Below, piece after piece: positions 27,788 to 37,896 of a stretch of 64,000 nt of DNA. Source of the stretch: Xylophilus sp. GW821-FHT01B05 (GTDB taxonomy: Bacteria > Pseudomonadota > Gammaproteobacteria > Burkholderiales > Burkholderiaceae_C); contig CP152408.1 in NCBI GenBank assembly GCA_038961845.1, positions 3,720,001-3,784,000 on the forward strand, written 5' to 3'. A program made the position numbers and the translations under genes. Numbering within the stretch: the stretch's first letter is position 1; every line of letters begins with the position of its first letter. Under the pieces are notes generated by a model, which saw only the letters and a list, made by a program, of their open reading frames with translations, ran no database searches and was not told where the DNA came from.

Positions 27788-30084
27788 TAGAAAGACGTTC
27801 CGATCTGGAATTGCAATTTCTGGATTCTATCGCCGGCCATTTTCCGCACCGGTTGTGCAAATGCAAGCCGCAGTGGGCCGACAGGGGATATCCAGCTCAG
27901 GCCGACGCCGGCGGAGGCGCGCAGGTCGCTGGCACGCATCGGCTGATCCTCACCGTACACGTTGCCGACGTCCACGAAGGTGAACAGGCGCAGCGTGCGG
28001 TCATTGCCGGCACCTGGGAAGGGCACGGTCAACTCGGTATTGAGCGTGACTTTCTTGGCGCCGCCGATGGAGGCGCCAGTGACGTCGCGCGGGCCCAGGG
28101 TACCCTGGTCGAAGCCCCGCACCGAACCCAGGCCGCCGGAATAGAAGTTCTTGAAAATCGGGAAAGGCCGGCCGCTCAGCCCCTTGCCCGCGCCCAGCTC
28201 GGCGTTGAAGGAGAGCGTGAACTTCTTGTTCAGCGGCACGTACTGCTGGAACTGGTAGTTGCCGCGCACGTAGCGCGCATCGCCCGCCACGCCCAGCTCG
28301 GAATTGAAGCGCTGGTAGCGGCCACGGTTGGGGACCAATGCGCTGTCGCGACTGTCGCGCGACCAGCCGATGGTCAGTGGCAACGAATAGCTGACGTAGC
28401 CGACCTCTTCGGCGTACTTCAGGTAGGAGCCCGGGATGTTGGTACCCGGCTTGATCTCGGTGCGTTCTGCGCCGGCACCAAAGAAGATGGTGTCGGTTTC
28501 GCTGAAGGGCACGCCAAAGCGCATGCTGGCGCCGGAGGTAAGCAAGCGGTAGTCGCCACCCTGGTCCTGGTAAGGACGCGTGGAGCGGTGGTACACGTCG
28601 ATGGTGCGCGAGATGCCGTCCTGCGTGAAGTAGGGGTTGGTCGTGCTCAGCACGATGGCCCGGTTGTACTTGCTGGTGTTGACGTCCAGGCCCAGGTAGT
28701 TGCCTGACCCGAACACGTTCTCTTGCTTGATGCCGAAGGTCAATGCCACCTTTTCCGCGCTGGAGAAGCCCGCGCCCACCTGCAGGCTACCGGTGGGCTT
28801 TTCAGCCACGTTGATGACCAGGTCGACCTGATCGGGCGAGCCCGGCACGTCTTGCGTGTCGATGCTCACGTCACTGAAATAGCCCAGGCGGTCCACCCGG
28901 TCGCGCGAGAGCTTGATCTTGTCGCCGTCGTACCAGGACGACTCGAACTGGCGGAATTCGCGGCGGATGACCTCGTCGCGCGTACGGTTGTTGCCGCTCA
29001 CCAGGATGCGGCGCACATAGGCGCGGCGGGCCGGATCGGCCTGCAGCACGAAGGCCACGCGGTTGTTGACACGATCCACCTCGGGCACGGCCTCGACGCG
29101 GGCAAAGGCAAAGCCGAAATTACTGAAGTAGTCGGTGAAGGCCTTGGTGGTCTCGGCGACCTGGTCGGCGTTGTAGGGCTCGCCGGGCTGGATCTTCACC
29201 AGCGACTTGAACTCGTCATCGCGGCCGAGGTAGTTGCCTTCGAGCTTCACGCCCGAAACCACGTAGCGCTGGCCTTCGGTGACATTGATGGTGATGGTGA
29301 TGTCTTCCTTGTTCGGAGAGATCGCCACCTGGGTGGAGTCGACGCGGAACTCAAGGTAGCCGCGTGTCAGATAGTAGGAGCGCAGTGTTTCCAGGTCGGC
29401 ATTGAGCTTGGCGCGCGCGTAGCGGTCGGACTTGGTGTACCAGCTGAGCCAGCCGCCGGTGTCCAGGTCGAACAGGCCCTTGAGCGTCGATTCGCTGAAG
29501 GCGCTGCTGCCGACGATGCGGATGTCCTTGATCTTGGCCGGCTCGCCTTCGGTGACCGTGAAGGTGAGGTTGACGCGATTGCGCTCGATCGGCGTGACCG
29601 TGGTGACCACCTCGGCGCCATAGAGGCTGCGGTTGATGTACTGGCGCTTCAGTTCCTGCTCGGCACGATCGGCCAAGGCCTTGTCAAAAGGCCGACCTTC
29701 GGTCAGACCGACGTCACGCATGGCCTTCTTGAGCGTGTCCTTGTCGAATTCCTTGGTGCCGGCGAAATCGACGTCGGCCACTGTCGGCCGCTCTTCCACG
29801 ATGACGGTCAGCACGTCATTGGTGACTTCCAGACGCACGTCCTTGAACAGGCCCAGGGCGAACAGCGAGCGGATCGCACCCGAACCCTTTTCGTCGTTGT
29901 AGGAGTCGCCAATGCGGAACGGCAGCGACGCGAAGACGGTGCCCGGCTCCACGCGTTGCAACCCCTCAACACGGATGTCGCGCACCGTGAACGGATCGAC
30001 CGCCCAGGCGCTATGGGCCGCAAAGAGCAGCGCGGCTACGGCCGAGACGGAACGCAGGCGGAAACGGGTGATGTGTTGCTTCAT
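27787..30084 (-). CDS. bamA: outer-membrane protein assembly factor BamA
   Basis: BamA is the essential Omp85 protein that folds beta-barrels into the outer membrane. The 765-residue precursor has a signal peptide (hydrophobic stretch about residues 12-27, AHSAWA). Five POTRA domains follow to about residue 420; the first begins FTVRDIRVEGLQRVEPGTVF. The C-terminal 16-strand barrel contains the conserved substrate-gating segment FSSAEKVALTFGIKQENVFG and the VRGF motif of loop 6 in SGGLGSVRGFDQGTLGPRD. The last residues (QKLQFQIGTSF) end in Phe as expected for barrel insertion. It lies between rseP and skp. Confidence 0.98.
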   Translation of the reverse strand: MKQHITRFRLRSVSAVAALLFAAHSAWAVDPFTVRDIRVEGLQRVEPGTVFASLPFRIGDSYNDEKGSGAIRSLFALGLFKDVRLEVTNDVLTVIVEERPTVADVDFAGTKEFDKDTLKKAMRDVGLTEGRPFDKALADRAEQELKRQYINRSLYGAEVVTTVTPIERNRVNLTFTVTEGEPAKIKDIRIVGSSAFSESTLKGLFDLDTGGWLSWYTKSDRYARAKLNADLETLRSYYLTRGYLEFRVDSTQVAISPNKEDITITINVTEGQRYVVSGVKLEGNYLGRDDEFKSLVKIQPGEPYNADQVAETTKAFTDYFSNFGFAFARVEAVPEVDRVNNRVAFVLQADPARRAYVRRILVSGNNRTRDEVIRREFRQFESSWYDGDKIKLSRDRVDRLGYFSDVSIDTQDVPGSPDQVDLVINVAEKPTGSLQVGAGFSSAEKVALTFGIKQENVFGSGNYLGLDVNTSKYNRAIVLSTTNPYFTQDGISRTIDVYHRSTRPYQDQGGDYRLLTSGASMRFGVPFSETDTIFFGAGAERTEIKPGTNIPGSYLKYAEEVGYVSYSLPLTIGWSRDSRDSALVPNRGRYQRFNSELGVAGDARYVRGNYQFQQYVPLNKKFTLSFNAELGAGKGLSGRPFPIFKNFYSGGLGSVRGFDQGTLGPRDVTGASIGGAKKVTLNTELTVPFPGAGNDRTLRLFTFVDVGNVYGEDQPMRASDLRASAGVGLSWISPVGPLRLAFAQPVRKMAGDRIQKLQFQIGTSF

Positions 30085-30158
30085 GGATCAGATCTCTGGC
30101 GGACACCGGCCCGGCACCAGGGAGGTGCCGGAACCCGCCGCATTATGACGGACGCAGG

Positions 30159-31526
30159 TCAACCGAAAAGGCGCGCGACGTCGTTGAACAGTGCAATGGA
30201 GGTCATCAGCAGCAGCACCGCGACCCCGCCACGCTGAAGGCGCTCCAGCCAGCGCTCGGAAACGCCTCGGCCGGTCACTGCCTCCCACAGGTAATACATC
30301 AGGTGGCCGCCGTCGAGCACCGGCAGCGGCAGCAGGTTCAGCACGCCCAGACTCACGCTGATCAGCGCCAGGAAGGTCAGGTACTGTGTCAGGCCCAGGC
30401 TGGCCGACTTGCCCGCATAGTCGGCAATGGTCAGGGGACCGCTCAGGTTCTTGATAGAGGCCTGCCCGATGACCATGCGCCCCATCATGCGCAGCGTGAG
30501 CGAGGAAACCTCCCAGGTCTTCTTCAGCCCTTGCGCCAGCCCATCCAGCGGGCCGTAGCGTACGGTCTGCATGGCCGGCGGCCCACCGACATAGGCGTTG
30601 ATGCGGCCAAAGCTCGCGCCGCTGTCCGTTACCACTACCGGCGTCACCGGCAGCGACAGCACAACGCCGGCGCGCTCGACCTGCCAGGTCTGGGTGTGCG
30701 ATTGGCCTCCCTGCACCGAGGCGCGGATGGCCTCGCGCAGTTGCAGACCGTCGGTGATGGGCGCGCTGCCGATGCGCCGCACCAGGTCGCCTTGCTGCAG
30801 GCCGGCCGCCTCTGCGGCGCCGCCAGGCTTCACCTCGCCCAGCACGGGCGGTGTCCAAGGGCCGATGATGCCGATCTTGCGAAACAGCTGCAGGTCGGCA
30901 TCGCGCGCATCGAGGCGGTCCAGCGGCAGGACCACGCTGCGCTCCGTTGCCGGGTTTTCAGCCGTCGTGTAGACGATGGCCAGGTCGCGACCGTCGAGCG
31001 CACCGCGGGTCAGCATCCAGCGCAGGTCCTCGAAAGAGGCGAGCGCGCGCGGCGTATCGCCGGCAAAGCCCGCGCGCAGTACCCGCTCACCACCCTGCAA
31101 CCCGGCGTCGGCGGCGATGGAGCTCGCCACCGGCGCCGGCAGGACCGGCTGCGGCTCTTGCACGCCAACCCAATTGACCGCCGCATACAGCAGCACCGCC
31201 AGCAGCAGGTTGGCGATCGGGCCCGCCGCCACGACCACTGCGCGCTGGGCCAGCGGGCGGTTGTTGAAGGCACGGTGGCGCTCTTCGGGCGCGACCGGCG
31301 CCTCGCGCTCGTCCAGCATCCGGACATAGCCGCCAAAGGGCAACAGGCCGACCACGAACTCGGTCGGCGACCCTTTGGGCTGCCAGCGCAGGATGGGTTT
31401 GCCAAAGCCGATCGAAAAACGCAGCACCTTCACGCCGCAGGCCACTGCCATGCGGTAGTGCCCATATTCATGGACGGCGATGAGCAGCGCCAGCGCCACG
31501 ATGAAAGCCACGATGGTCATCAGCAT
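30159..31526 (-). CDS. rseP: RIP metalloprotease RseP
   Basis: RseP is a site-2 intramembrane zinc protease that cleaves anti-sigma factor RseA and remnant signal peptides. The 455-residue protein starts MLMTIVAFIVALALLIAVHE with the zinc motif HEYGH (H19, H23) in the first membrane helix. Two PDZ domains occupy about residues 110-310 (PPVLGEVKPGGAAEAAGLQQ is typical). The third metal ligand is in the LNLLPLPVLDGGHLMYYLWE helix. The ATG at 31526 has an AGGGGA SD; the longer frame from 31607 overlaps dxr and is rejected. BamA and Skp, whose misfolded clients trigger this pathway, follow directly. Confidence 0.96.
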   Translation of the reverse strand: MLMTIVAFIVALALLIAVHEYGHYRMAVACGVKVLRFSIGFGKPILRWQPKGSPTEFVVGLLPFGGYVRMLDEREAPVAPEERHRAFNNRPLAQRAVVVAAGPIANLLLAVLLYAAVNWVGVQEPQPVLPAPVASSIAADAGLQGGERVLRAGFAGDTPRALASFEDLRWMLTRGALDGRDLAIVYTTAENPATERSVVLPLDRLDARDADLQLFRKIGIIGPWTPPVLGEVKPGGAAEAAGLQQGDLVRRIGSAPITDGLQLREAIRASVQGGQSHTQTWQVERAGVVLSLPVTPVVVTDSGASFGRINAYVGGPPAMQTVRYGPLDGLAQGLKKTWEVSSLTLRMMGRMVIGQASIKNLSGPLTIADYAGKSASLGLTQYLTFLALISVSLGVLNLLPLPVLDGGHLMYYLWEAVTGRGVSERWLERLQRGGVAVLLLMTSIALFNDVARLFG

Positions 31527-31551
31527 GGAGTCCCCTTCTGCTTCTGAGTTG

Positions 31552-32754
31552 TCAGGCCGCGAAACGGGCGACGCCGCGCTCGGCCGCCTCGCGCGCAAGG
31601 GCATCAAGCGCCAACAGGGCGTCGAGCGAATCGAGCTGCGATGGCACCACGGCTTCGAGCGTCGCCAGGTTCAGTTGGTGGATCTGGTCGAAGCGGATGC
31701 GCCGCGCCAGAAAGGCTGCCACCGCCACTTCGTTGGCGGCATTCAGCACGGCCGTGGTGCCCGGCGCAGCGCGCAAGGCCTGCCAGGACAGGTGCAGGCC
31801 GGGAAAGCGCGTGGCATCTGCCTCTTCGAAGGTCAGTGCAGACAAGGCCTGGAAGTCGAGCCGCGGCGTACCGCTCTCGATGCGCTCGGGCCAGGACAGG
31901 CCGCAGGCAATGGGCACGCGCATGTCGGGCGTGCCCAACTGGGCCAGCACAGAGGCGTCGGAGAACTGCACCATCGAGTGGATGATCTGCTGCGGATGGA
32001 TCACCACCCGGATCTGCTCCGGCGCCAGATCGAACAGCCAGCGCGCCTCGATCACCTCCAGCGCCTTGTTCATCATGGTGGCCGAATCGACCGAAATCTT
32101 GCGCCCCATCGAGAAGTTGGGATGGGCGCAGGCCTGCTCGGGCGTGACATCACGCAGCGTGTGCGGATCGCGGGTGCGGAACGGGCCGCCGGAGGCCGTC
32201 AGCACGATGTGGTCGACGCGGCGGCTCCAGGTCGACGGGTCTTCCGGCAGGCACTGGAAGATGGCGGAATGCTCGCTGTCGATCGGCAGCAGCTGCGCGC
32301 CGCCGGCACGCACCGCGTCCATGAACCAGCCACCGCCCACCACCAACGCCTCTTTGTTGGCCAGCAGCAGGCGCTTGCCAGCGCGCGCAGCCGCCAGGCA
32401 TGGCGCCAGGCCGGCGGCGCCGACGATGGCGGCCATCACCATATCGACTTCTGGATCAGCCGCTATCAATTCAAGAGCATCATGCCGGCGCAGCACCTGG
32501 GTTTCAAGCCCATTTGACTCAATTTTTTGCTGCAACTCAGCGGCAGCAGCGTCATGGGCCATCACCGCGTAGCGCGGACGAAAGCGCGCGCACTGCTGCA
32601 GCATGGCCTCCACCTGGGTTGCGGCACTCAGGGCGAACACCTCGAAGCGCTCCGGGTGCCGGGCCAGCACGTCCAGCGTGCTGACGCCGATGGAGCCGGT
32701 GGAGCCAAGTACCGTGATGCGGCGGCGGGGGGATTCGTTCATGGAGTGGTTCAC
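31552..32754 (-). CDS. dxr: 1-deoxy-D-xylulose 5-phosphate reductoisomerase
   Basis: Dxr (IspC) makes 2-C-methyl-D-erythritol 4-phosphate, the first committed step of the MEP isoprenoid pathway. The 400-residue protein has the NADPH-binding [20 protein letters not shown] and [20 protein letters not shown]. The metal and substrate site includes [24 protein letters not shown] and [19 protein letters not shown]. Its start overlaps cdsA by 4 bp. IspD and ispF of the same pathway lie at 54-55.6 kb. Residues about 75-97 ([20 protein letters not shown]) coincide with a repeat-like stretch without obvious length change. Confidence 0.98.
   Translation of the reverse strand: MNHSMNESPRRRITVLGSTGSIGVSTLDVLARHPERFEVFALSAATQVEAMLQQCARFRPRYAVMAHDAAAAELQQKIESNGLETQVLRRHDALELIAADPEVDMVMAAIVGAAGLAPCLAAARAGKRLLLANKEALVVGGGWFMDAVRAGGAQLLPIDSEHSAIFQCLPEDPSTWSRRVDHIVLTASGGPFRTRDPHTLRDVTPEQACAHPNFSMGRKISVDSATMMNKALEVIEARWLFDLAPEQIRVVIHPQQIIHSMVQFSDASVLAQLGTPDMRVPIACGLSWPERIESGTPRLDFQALSALTFEEADATRFPGLHLSWQALRAAPGTTAVLNAANEVAVAAFLARRIRFDQIHQLNLATLEAVVPSQLDSLDALLALDALAREAAERGVARFAA
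32462..32528 (+). repeat. candidate interspersed repeat inside dxr
   Basis: Plus strand: CTATCAATTCAAGAGC, then ATCATGCCGGCGCAGCACC, then TGGGTTTCAAGCCCA, then TTTGACTCAATTTTTT. It shares the CTAT..AATT start, CATGCCGGC and the TTTGACT end with other copies but lacks ATAGC and CTAGAGGC. It is antisense to dxr and open in frame. Confidence 0.4.
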
Positions 32755-33605
32755 GCCCTCAACAGGGTCGACAACATCATCGCCAATGGCAGCGTGGGCA
32801 GCAGCGCGTCCACCCGGTCCAGCACGCCACCGTGGCCCGGCAGCAGCTGGCTGCTGTCCTTGGCGCCGGCACTGCGTTTGACGAGCGACTCGATCAGGTC
32901 ACCCGCCACGCTCATGGCAGCCAAAAAGACCACGGCCAGCACCAGCAGCCACCAGCCATGCGATGCCAGCTCGCTATAGAAACTCGGCACCGAGGCCTGC
33001 AGATACGTATCGGCGGCCACCCAGGCCAGCGCCAGCACCAGCACGCCGACCATGCCGCCCCAGACGCCTTCCCAGCTCTTGCCCGGGCTGATGGAAGGCG
33101 CAAGCTTGGCGCGGGTAAAGCGCAGGCCAAAGGCGCGGCCGGCGAAATAGGCGCCGATATCGGCCACCCAGACCAGCACCAGCACCGACAGAAGAAAGTT
33201 TGGCCCGATCACGCGCGCCTGCGCCACAGCCAGCCACGCCAGCCACAGCGCCAGCACGCCTGCAACCAGGCGCAGCGCCCGCGGTAGCCGTGGCCAGCCT
33301 GCCACGCCAGCGCGCAGCAGCGCGGCACCTGCCAGTACCCAGAGCGCACCGCCCACGGTCCAGACCAGCGGCAACGGCCGGCCGAGCGCTCCCAGCGCCC
33401 ATGAGCCTGCGCACAGCACCACGCAAGCCAGCGCCAGGCCAACGGCGCCTGCGCCGCTGCAGCCATTGAGCCGCCCCCATTCCCATGCGCCCGCGGCCAT
33501 CATCACCAAGGCAATGGCACAAAAAGGCAAGGGTGAGGGGTAGAACAGCGCCGGCAGCAGGATGGCCAACAGAACGATGGCAGTGAGGATGCGCTGCTTG
33601 AGCAT
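32751..33605 (-). CDS. cdsA: phosphatidate cytidylyltransferase
   Basis: CdsA makes CDP-diacylglycerol, precursor of all phospholipids, in the inner membrane. The 284-residue protein is very hydrophobic with about seven or eight membrane helices, starting [20 protein letters not shown]. The family signature is near the C terminus: [20 protein letters not shown] followed by [23 protein letters not shown] is a second conserved loop. The ATG at 33605 is 10 bp after the uppS stop; longer frames run antisense-like into uppS. It overlaps dxr by 4 bp. Confidence 0.96.
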   Translation of the reverse strand: MLKQRILTAIVLLAILLPALFYPSPLPFCAIALVMMAAGAWEWGRLNGCSGAGAVGLALACVVLCAGSWALGALGRPLPLVWTVGGALWVLAGAALLRAGVAGWPRLPRALRLVAGVLALWLAWLAVAQARVIGPNFLLSVLVLVWVADIGAYFAGRAFGLRFTRAKLAPSISPGKSWEGVWGGMVGVLVLALAWVAADTYLQASVPSFYSELASHGWWLLVLAVVFLAAMSVAGDLIESLVKRSAGAKDSSQLLPGHGGVLDRVDALLPTLPLAMMLSTLLRA

Positions 33606-33615
33606 GAACGGCCTT

Positions 33616-34371
33616 TCAGACCTGAGGGACGGATGTCGCGGCCAGGGCTGGTGGCGGGGCAATGGTGGTCGCAACCTGGGCGGAGGTCTGGCCAAAGCGC
33701 CGCTCACGGCGCGCAAAGCATGCCAACGCATCGTCCAGCGCGGCGGCATCGAAATCCGGCCAGAGCCGGTCACTGAAATAAAGCTCGGAATAGGCTGCCT
33801 GCCAGAGCAGGAAGTTGCTGATGCGCTGCTCGCCGCCGGTGCGGATCAGCAGGTCCGGGTCCGGCACATGGGCCAGCGCCATCGCGCGGTCCAGCGCTTC
33901 TTCGGTGATGGGCTCGCCGCGTGCTGCCAGGGCTTGCGCAGCCTGGGCAATATCCCAGCGGCCGCCGTAGTTGAAGCAGACGTTGAGCACCAGCCGCTGG
34001 TTACCGGCCGTGATCCGCTCAGCCTCGTCCAGCCCCTGGCGCACCTTGTCGGACAGGCCGCGCCGCTCGCCCGCGAAATGCAGGCGCACGCCATCGGCGT
34101 GCAACTGCGGCACTTCGCGCGCAAGCGCCTTGGCCAGCAGTTCCATCAGGCCCGACACCTCTTCGACGGGACGGTTCCAGTTTTCAGAGGAAAAGGCAAA
34201 GACGGTCAGTACCGCTACGCCGCGCTCGACGCACAGGCGCACGCAGCGCCGCAGCGACTCCACCCCTTGCCGGTGCCCGGCGATACGTGGCAGGAATCGG
34301 CGGGAAGCCCAGCGGCCGTTGCCATCCATGACGATGGCGACGTGGTACGGAACCACAGCCTTGGCAGTCAT
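33616..34371 (-). CDS. uppS: isoprenyl transferase (undecaprenyl diphosphate synthase)
   Basis: UppS extends farnesyl diphosphate to the C55 cis-polyprenyl carrier used for peptidoglycan and O-antigen. The 251-residue protein has the catalytic aspartate D16 in HVAIVMDGNGRWASRRFLPR. FAFSSENWNRPVEEVSGLM is the substrate-binding block. The C-terminal DLLIRTGGEQRISNFLLWQ and AYSELYFSDRLWPDF are family signatures. It lies between frr (10 bp) and cdsA, so lipid carrier and phospholipid synthesis are cotranscribed with translation factors. Confidence 0.98.
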   Translation of the reverse strand: MTAKAVVPYHVAIVMDGNGRWASRRFLPRIAGHRQGVESLRRCVRLCVERGVAVLTVFAFSSENWNRPVEEVSGLMELLAKALAREVPQLHADGVRLHFAGERRGLSDKVRQGLDEAERITAGNQRLVLNVCFNYGGRWDIAQAAQALAARGEPITEEALDRAMALAHVPDPDLLIRTGGEQRISNFLLWQAAYSELYFSDRLWPDFDAAALDDALACFARRERRFGQTSAQVATTIAPPPALAATSVPQV

Positions 34372-34381
34372 GATCGACCGC

Positions 34382-34942
34382 TCAGACCGCCATGATTTCT
34401 TGTTCCTTGGCCGCGACGAGTCGATCGATCTCGGTGATATGCCGGTCGGTCACTTTCTGCACATCGGCTTCGGAACGTTTCTGGTCATCTTCGGAGGCTT
34501 GCTTGTCCTTGACCAGCTTCTTCACGCCTTCGTTGGCATCGCGGCGCAGGTTGCGCACGGCGATCTTGGCGCTCTCGCCCTCGTTGCGCACCAGCTTGGT
34601 CATTTCCTTGCGGCGCTCTTCGCTCATGGGCGGCATCGGCACGCGGATCAGGTCGCCCATGGAGGCCGGGTTCAGGCCCAGGTCGCTCTCGCGGATGGCC
34701 TTCTCGATCTTGGCGCCCATGCCCTTTTCCCAGGGCTGGACACTGATGGTGCGCGAATCCAGCAGCGACACATTGGCCACCTGGCTGATAGGCACTGGCG
34801 AGCCGTAGTAGTCGACCTGCACCGTATCCAGCAATGCCGGGTTGGCGCGGCCCGTGCGAATCTTGGTGAGGTTGTGCTTGAAGGCATTGATGGACTGGTC
34901 CATCCTGGCTTCGGTATTCGTTTTGATGTCTGCAATGCTCAT
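34382..34942 (-). CDS. frr: ribosome recycling factor
   Basis: Frr, with EF-G, splits post-termination ribosomes. The 186-residue protein has the standard helical domain I and small domain II. Conserved segments are [20 protein letters not shown] and [38 protein letters not shown] and the C-terminal helix ([20 protein letters not shown]) complete the fold. It is 42 bp after pyrH and 10 bp before uppS. Confidence 0.98.
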   Translation of the reverse strand: MSIADIKTNTEARMDQSINAFKHNLTKIRTGRANPALLDTVQVDYYGSPVPISQVANVSLLDSRTISVQPWEKGMGAKIEKAIRESDLGLNPASMGDLIRVPMPPMSEERRKEMTKLVRNEGESAKIAVRNLRRDANEGVKKLVKDKQASEDDQKRSEADVQKVTDRHITEIDRLVAAKEQEIMAV

Positions 34943-34984
34943 GTCGATTCTCCTGGGATGCTCAAGCAGGGATGGCCCACGCGC

Positions 34985-35707
34985 TCACGCGTAGACCAGC
35001 GTGCCTTCGTCTTCGCCCATCACCACGCGCTTGAGCGCACCGTGCTTGAAGATGGAGAAGACCTTGAGCGGCAGCTTCTGGTCACGACACAGCGCAAAGG
35101 CGGTGGCGTCCATGATGCCGAGATTTTGCGCCATCGCGTCGTCGAAGCTGATGCGCGCATAACGGGTGGCCGTCGGATCCAGCTTGGGATCGGCCGAGTA
35201 GACGCCGTCGACCTTGGTGGCCTTGAGCACTAGTTCGGCACCGATCTCGGCACCGCGCAGCGCAGCGGCCGTATCCGTGGTGAAGAAGGGGTTGCCAGTA
35301 CCGGCCGCGAAGACCACGACCTTGCCCTCTTCCAGATACTGCAGGGCTTTCGGGCGCACATAGGGCTCGACCACCTGCTCGATCGCGATGGCCGACATCA
35401 CGCGGGCCACCAGGCCCTGCTTGTCCATGGCATCGGCCAGCGCCAATGCGTTCATCACGGTGGCCAGCATGCCCATGTAGTCAGCCGTGGCACGGTCCAT
35501 GCCGACGGCACCACCCGCGACGCCGCGGAAGATGTTGCCGCCGCCGATCACCACCGCGACCTCCACGCCCATGTGCGTGACATCAGCGATCTCGCTGACC
35601 ATGCGCACGATGGTGGCGCGGTTGATGCCAAAGGCATCGTCCCCCATCAGCGCCTCCCCGGACAGCTTGAGCAAGATACGCTTATAGGCTGGCTTGTCGG
35701 CGGACAT
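34985..35707 (-). CDS. pyrH: UMP kinase
   Basis: PyrH phosphorylates UMP to UDP; bacterial forms are hexamers of the amino-acid-kinase fold, regulated by UTP and GTP. The 240-residue protein starts [36 protein letters not shown] is the phosphate-binding glycine loop. [20 protein letters not shown] and [18 protein letters not shown] are the nucleotide-binding blocks. The ATG at 35707 has a GGAG-type SD (AAGGAGTTCCCC), so the 56-residue longer frame is rejected. It lies between tsf and frr in the classic order. Confidence 0.97.
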   Translation of the reverse strand: MSADKPAYKRILLKLSGEALMGDDAFGINRATIVRMVSEIADVTHMGVEVAVVIGGGNIFRGVAGGAVGMDRATADYMGMLATVMNALALADAMDKQGLVARVMSAIAIEQVVEPYVRPKALQYLEEGKVVVFAAGTGNPFFTTDTAAALRGAEIGAELVLKATKVDGVYSADPKLDPTATRYARISFDDAMAQNLGIMDATAFALCRDQKLPLKVFSIFKHGALKRVVMGEDEGTLVYA

Positions 35708-35816
35708 GGGGAACTCCTTGAAGTGGGATGCGATGGTGTTGTTCTGGGTACGGGAGGCAGCGAAACACGCTGCGGCAGCCTGGCAAATTAGCAAAGGCGC
35801 CGCAGCGGGCCGGGCA

Positions 35817-36740
35817 TCAGGCGGCGTTCTTGGCGGCAGCGACCTGCGCAGCCACTTCGGCCGCGAAGTCGTCAACCTTCTTCTCGATGCCTTCGCCGAC
35901 GACGTACATCGTGAAGCCCGAGACGGTCGTGCCGACAGCCTTGAGCATTTGCTCGACGGTCTGCTTGTCGTTCTTCACGAAGGGCTGGTTGAACAGCGAG
36001 ACTTCCTTCAGGTACTTCTGCACGCCGCCTTCGACGCGCTTGGCCACGATCTCGTCGGATTGCGCCGGCTTGCCTGCTGCTTCGGCAGCCTTCTTGTCTT
36101 CTTCGGCCTTGCCGACAGCAACCGCGCGCTCCTTGGCGATCAGCTCGGCCGGCACATCAGCGCTGGTCAAGGCCACGGGCTTCATGGCGGCGATGTGCAT
36201 GGCCACGTCCTTGGCTGCAGCTTCTTCGCCACTGAACTCGACCACCACGCCGATGCGCGTGCCGTGCAAGTAGGAAGCGAGCTTGGCGCCAGAGGCAAAG
36301 CGCTTGAAGCGGCGGAAGGACATGTTCTCGCCGATCTTGCCGATCAGGCCCTTGCGCACGTCTTCCAGGGTCGGGCCGAAACCGTCTTGCTCGTAGGGCA
36401 GCGCGCCCAGGGCGGCAACGTCGGCCGGGCCGTGCTTGGCCACCAGTTCCGCAGCGGCCTTGGCCAGCGCGAGGAAGCTGTCGTTCTTGCTGACGAAGTC
36501 GGTTTCGCTATTGACTTCGATCAGGGCGCCAGTGGTGCCGTCGATATAGCTCGCGACCACGCCTTCGGCGGTGATGCGGGCAGCAGCCTTGCCGGCCTTG
36601 TTGCCCAGCTTGACGCGCAGCAGCTCCTCGGCCTTGTCCATGTTGCCGTCAGCCTCGGTCAGGGCCTTCTTGCATTCCATCATGGGGGCGTCGGTCTTGG
36701 CGCGCAGTTCGGCGACCAAGCTTGCGGTGATTGCAGCCAT
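35817..36740 (-). CDS. tsf: elongation factor Ts
   Basis: EF-Ts recharges EF-Tu by exchanging GDP for GTP. The 307-residue protein has the N-terminal UBA-like module ([20 protein letters not shown]). [20 protein letters not shown] holds the TDFV motif that inserts into EF-Tu. The core repeats and the C-terminal [20 protein letters not shown] helix follow. It sits 101 bp behind rpsB with an intrinsic-terminator-like hairpin between, which would make tsf expression lower than rpsB or responsive to attenuation. Confidence 0.98.
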   Translation of the reverse strand: MAAITASLVAELRAKTDAPMMECKKALTEADGNMDKAEELLRVKLGNKAGKAAARITAEGVVASYIDGTTGALIEVNSETDFVSKNDSFLALAKAAAELVAKHGPADVAALGALPYEQDGFGPTLEDVRKGLIGKIGENMSFRRFKRFASGAKLASYLHGTRIGVVVEFSGEEAAAKDVAMHIAAMKPVALTSADVPAELIAKERAVAVGKAEEDKKAAEAAGKPAQSDEIVAKRVEGGVQKYLKEVSLFNQPFVKNDKQTVEQMLKAVGTTVSGFTMYVVGEGIEKKVDDFAAEVAAQVAAAKNAA

Positions 36741-36792
36741 CAGTTTTTCTCCGTCTTCAGTTCAATACATCGTTATCAATACGCCGCCGGCT

Positions 36793-36819
36793 AAAAAAAA
36801 GGGGCGAACAACGCCCCTT
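36793..36819 (-). terminator. terminator/attenuator between rpsB and tsf
   Basis: On the minus strand AAGGGGCG, loop TTGTT, CGCCCCTT is followed by an uninterrupted run of T (eight counting the stem end). It lies 23 bp after the rpsB stop and about 50 bp before the tsf start. An rpsB-tsf attenuator is also known in E. coli. Confidence 0.85.
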
Positions 36820-36841
36820 CCTTGGCGGCAGGAAGCGCAAA

Positions 36842-37597
36842 TCAGGCGGCAGCGCCCTCTTCCACTTCCACGAACTCGTCACCGCTCTCGCTGGCCACGG
36901 CCTTGACCACGTCGTTGACCGCATTGGAGCGGCCTTCGATCACGGCGTCAGCGATGCCACGGGCGTACAGCGCCACGGCCTTGGCCGAGTCGTCGTTGCC
37001 GGGGATCACGTAGTCGATACCTTCGGGCGAGTGGTTGGAGTCGACCACGCCGATCAGCGGGATGCCCAGCTTCTTGGCTTCGGCAACGGCGATCTTGTGG
37101 AAGCCGACGTCGATCACGAAGATGGCGTCAGGCAGAGCAGCCATGTCCTGGATGCCGCCGATGTCCTTTTCGAGCTTGGCGATCTCGCGGGAGAACGTCA
37201 GTTGCTCTTTCTTGGACAGGCCTTCCAGGCCGCTTTCCTGCTGGGCCTTGAGGTCCTTCAGGCGCTTGATCGAGGTCTTGACCGTCTTGAAGTTGGTCAG
37301 CATGCCGCCGAGCCAGCGCTGGTCGACGTAAGGCACGCCTGCGCGCTGCGCTTCACCGGCCACGATTTCACGGGCCTGGCGCTTGGTGCCGACGAAAAGA
37401 ACGGTGCCGCGATTGGCGGAGAGCTGCTTGGCGAACTTGGCAGCGTCCTGGAACATCGGCAACGACTTTTCCAGGTTGATGATGTGGATCTTGTTGCGGT
37501 GACCGAAGATGAACGGGGCCATCTTGGGGTTCCAGAAACGGGTTTGGTGACCGAAGTGGACACCGGCTTCCAGCATTTCGCGCATAGTGGCGGACAT
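36842..37597 (-). CDS. rpsB: 30S ribosomal protein S2
   Basis: S2 binds the 30S head-body junction late in assembly. The 251-residue protein begins [20 protein letters not shown]. It contains [20 protein letters not shown], then [20 protein letters not shown] and [39 protein letters not shown] and [20 protein letters not shown] end the core. The ATG at 37597 has a GGAG SD; the upstream 99 codons of open frame are the untranslated leader. That leader (about 145 nt from the candidate promoter at 37750) is the region where S2 autoregulation acts in other bacteria. First gene of the 15-kb cluster. Confidence 0.99.
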   Translation of the reverse strand: MSATMREMLEAGVHFGHQTRFWNPKMAPFIFGHRNKIHIINLEKSLPMFQDAAKFAKQLSANRGTVLFVGTKRQAREIVAGEAQRAGVPYVDQRWLGGMLTNFKTVKTSIKRLKDLKAQQESGLEGLSKKEQLTFSREIAKLEKDIGGIQDMAALPDAIFVIDVGFHKIAVAEAKKLGIPLIGVVDSNHSPEGIDYVIPGNDDSAKAVALYARGIADAVIEGRSNAVNDVVKAVASESGDEFVEVEEGAAA

Positions 37598-37749
37598 ATT
37601 GAGCTCCAAAGGTTGGGTCTGAAATCCAGTCCTCATTTGCACGCAGTGCGCCTGCCTGAGCAGAACAACACCATGCGCAACACCTTGAGGTGGACTGGTT
37701 TGCGATTTGCTCCACCAAGCCACCCAATGCGGCCTGGCGAAACCCAAAG

Positions 37750-37758
37750 AGTATAGCA
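37750..37758 (-). promoter_or_regulatory. extended -10 promoter candidate for the rpsB operon
   Basis: TGCTATACT on the minus strand is an extended -10 (TGn plus TATACT) about 150 bp before the rpsB start. No good -35 is seen, as is common with extended -10 elements. The placement gives a leader of about 145 nt. Confidence 0.55.
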
Positions 37759-37827
37759 TGCAGGGTTTTCCCGAGCACCCGTCCAGCGACGCCGCGCAAA
37801 GGGCGTGCGAAACCCAGCGGACAATAC

Positions 37828-37885
37828 AGAATTCATAGCAACAGGTCATGACTACGCCAGGGGCCAGGGCGGTTTTGACTTGCAA
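37828..37885 (+). repeat. degenerate interspersed repeat upstream of the dadA-like gene
   Basis: Plus strand: GAATTCATAGC, then CAGGTCATGACTACGCCAGG, then GGCCAGGGC, then GGTTTTGACTTGCAA. It shares ATTCATAGC and TTTGACTTGCAA-type ends with other copies. It occupies the 5' leader directly before the ATG at 37897. Confidence 0.35.
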
Positions 37886-37896
37886 ACAGACCATCC

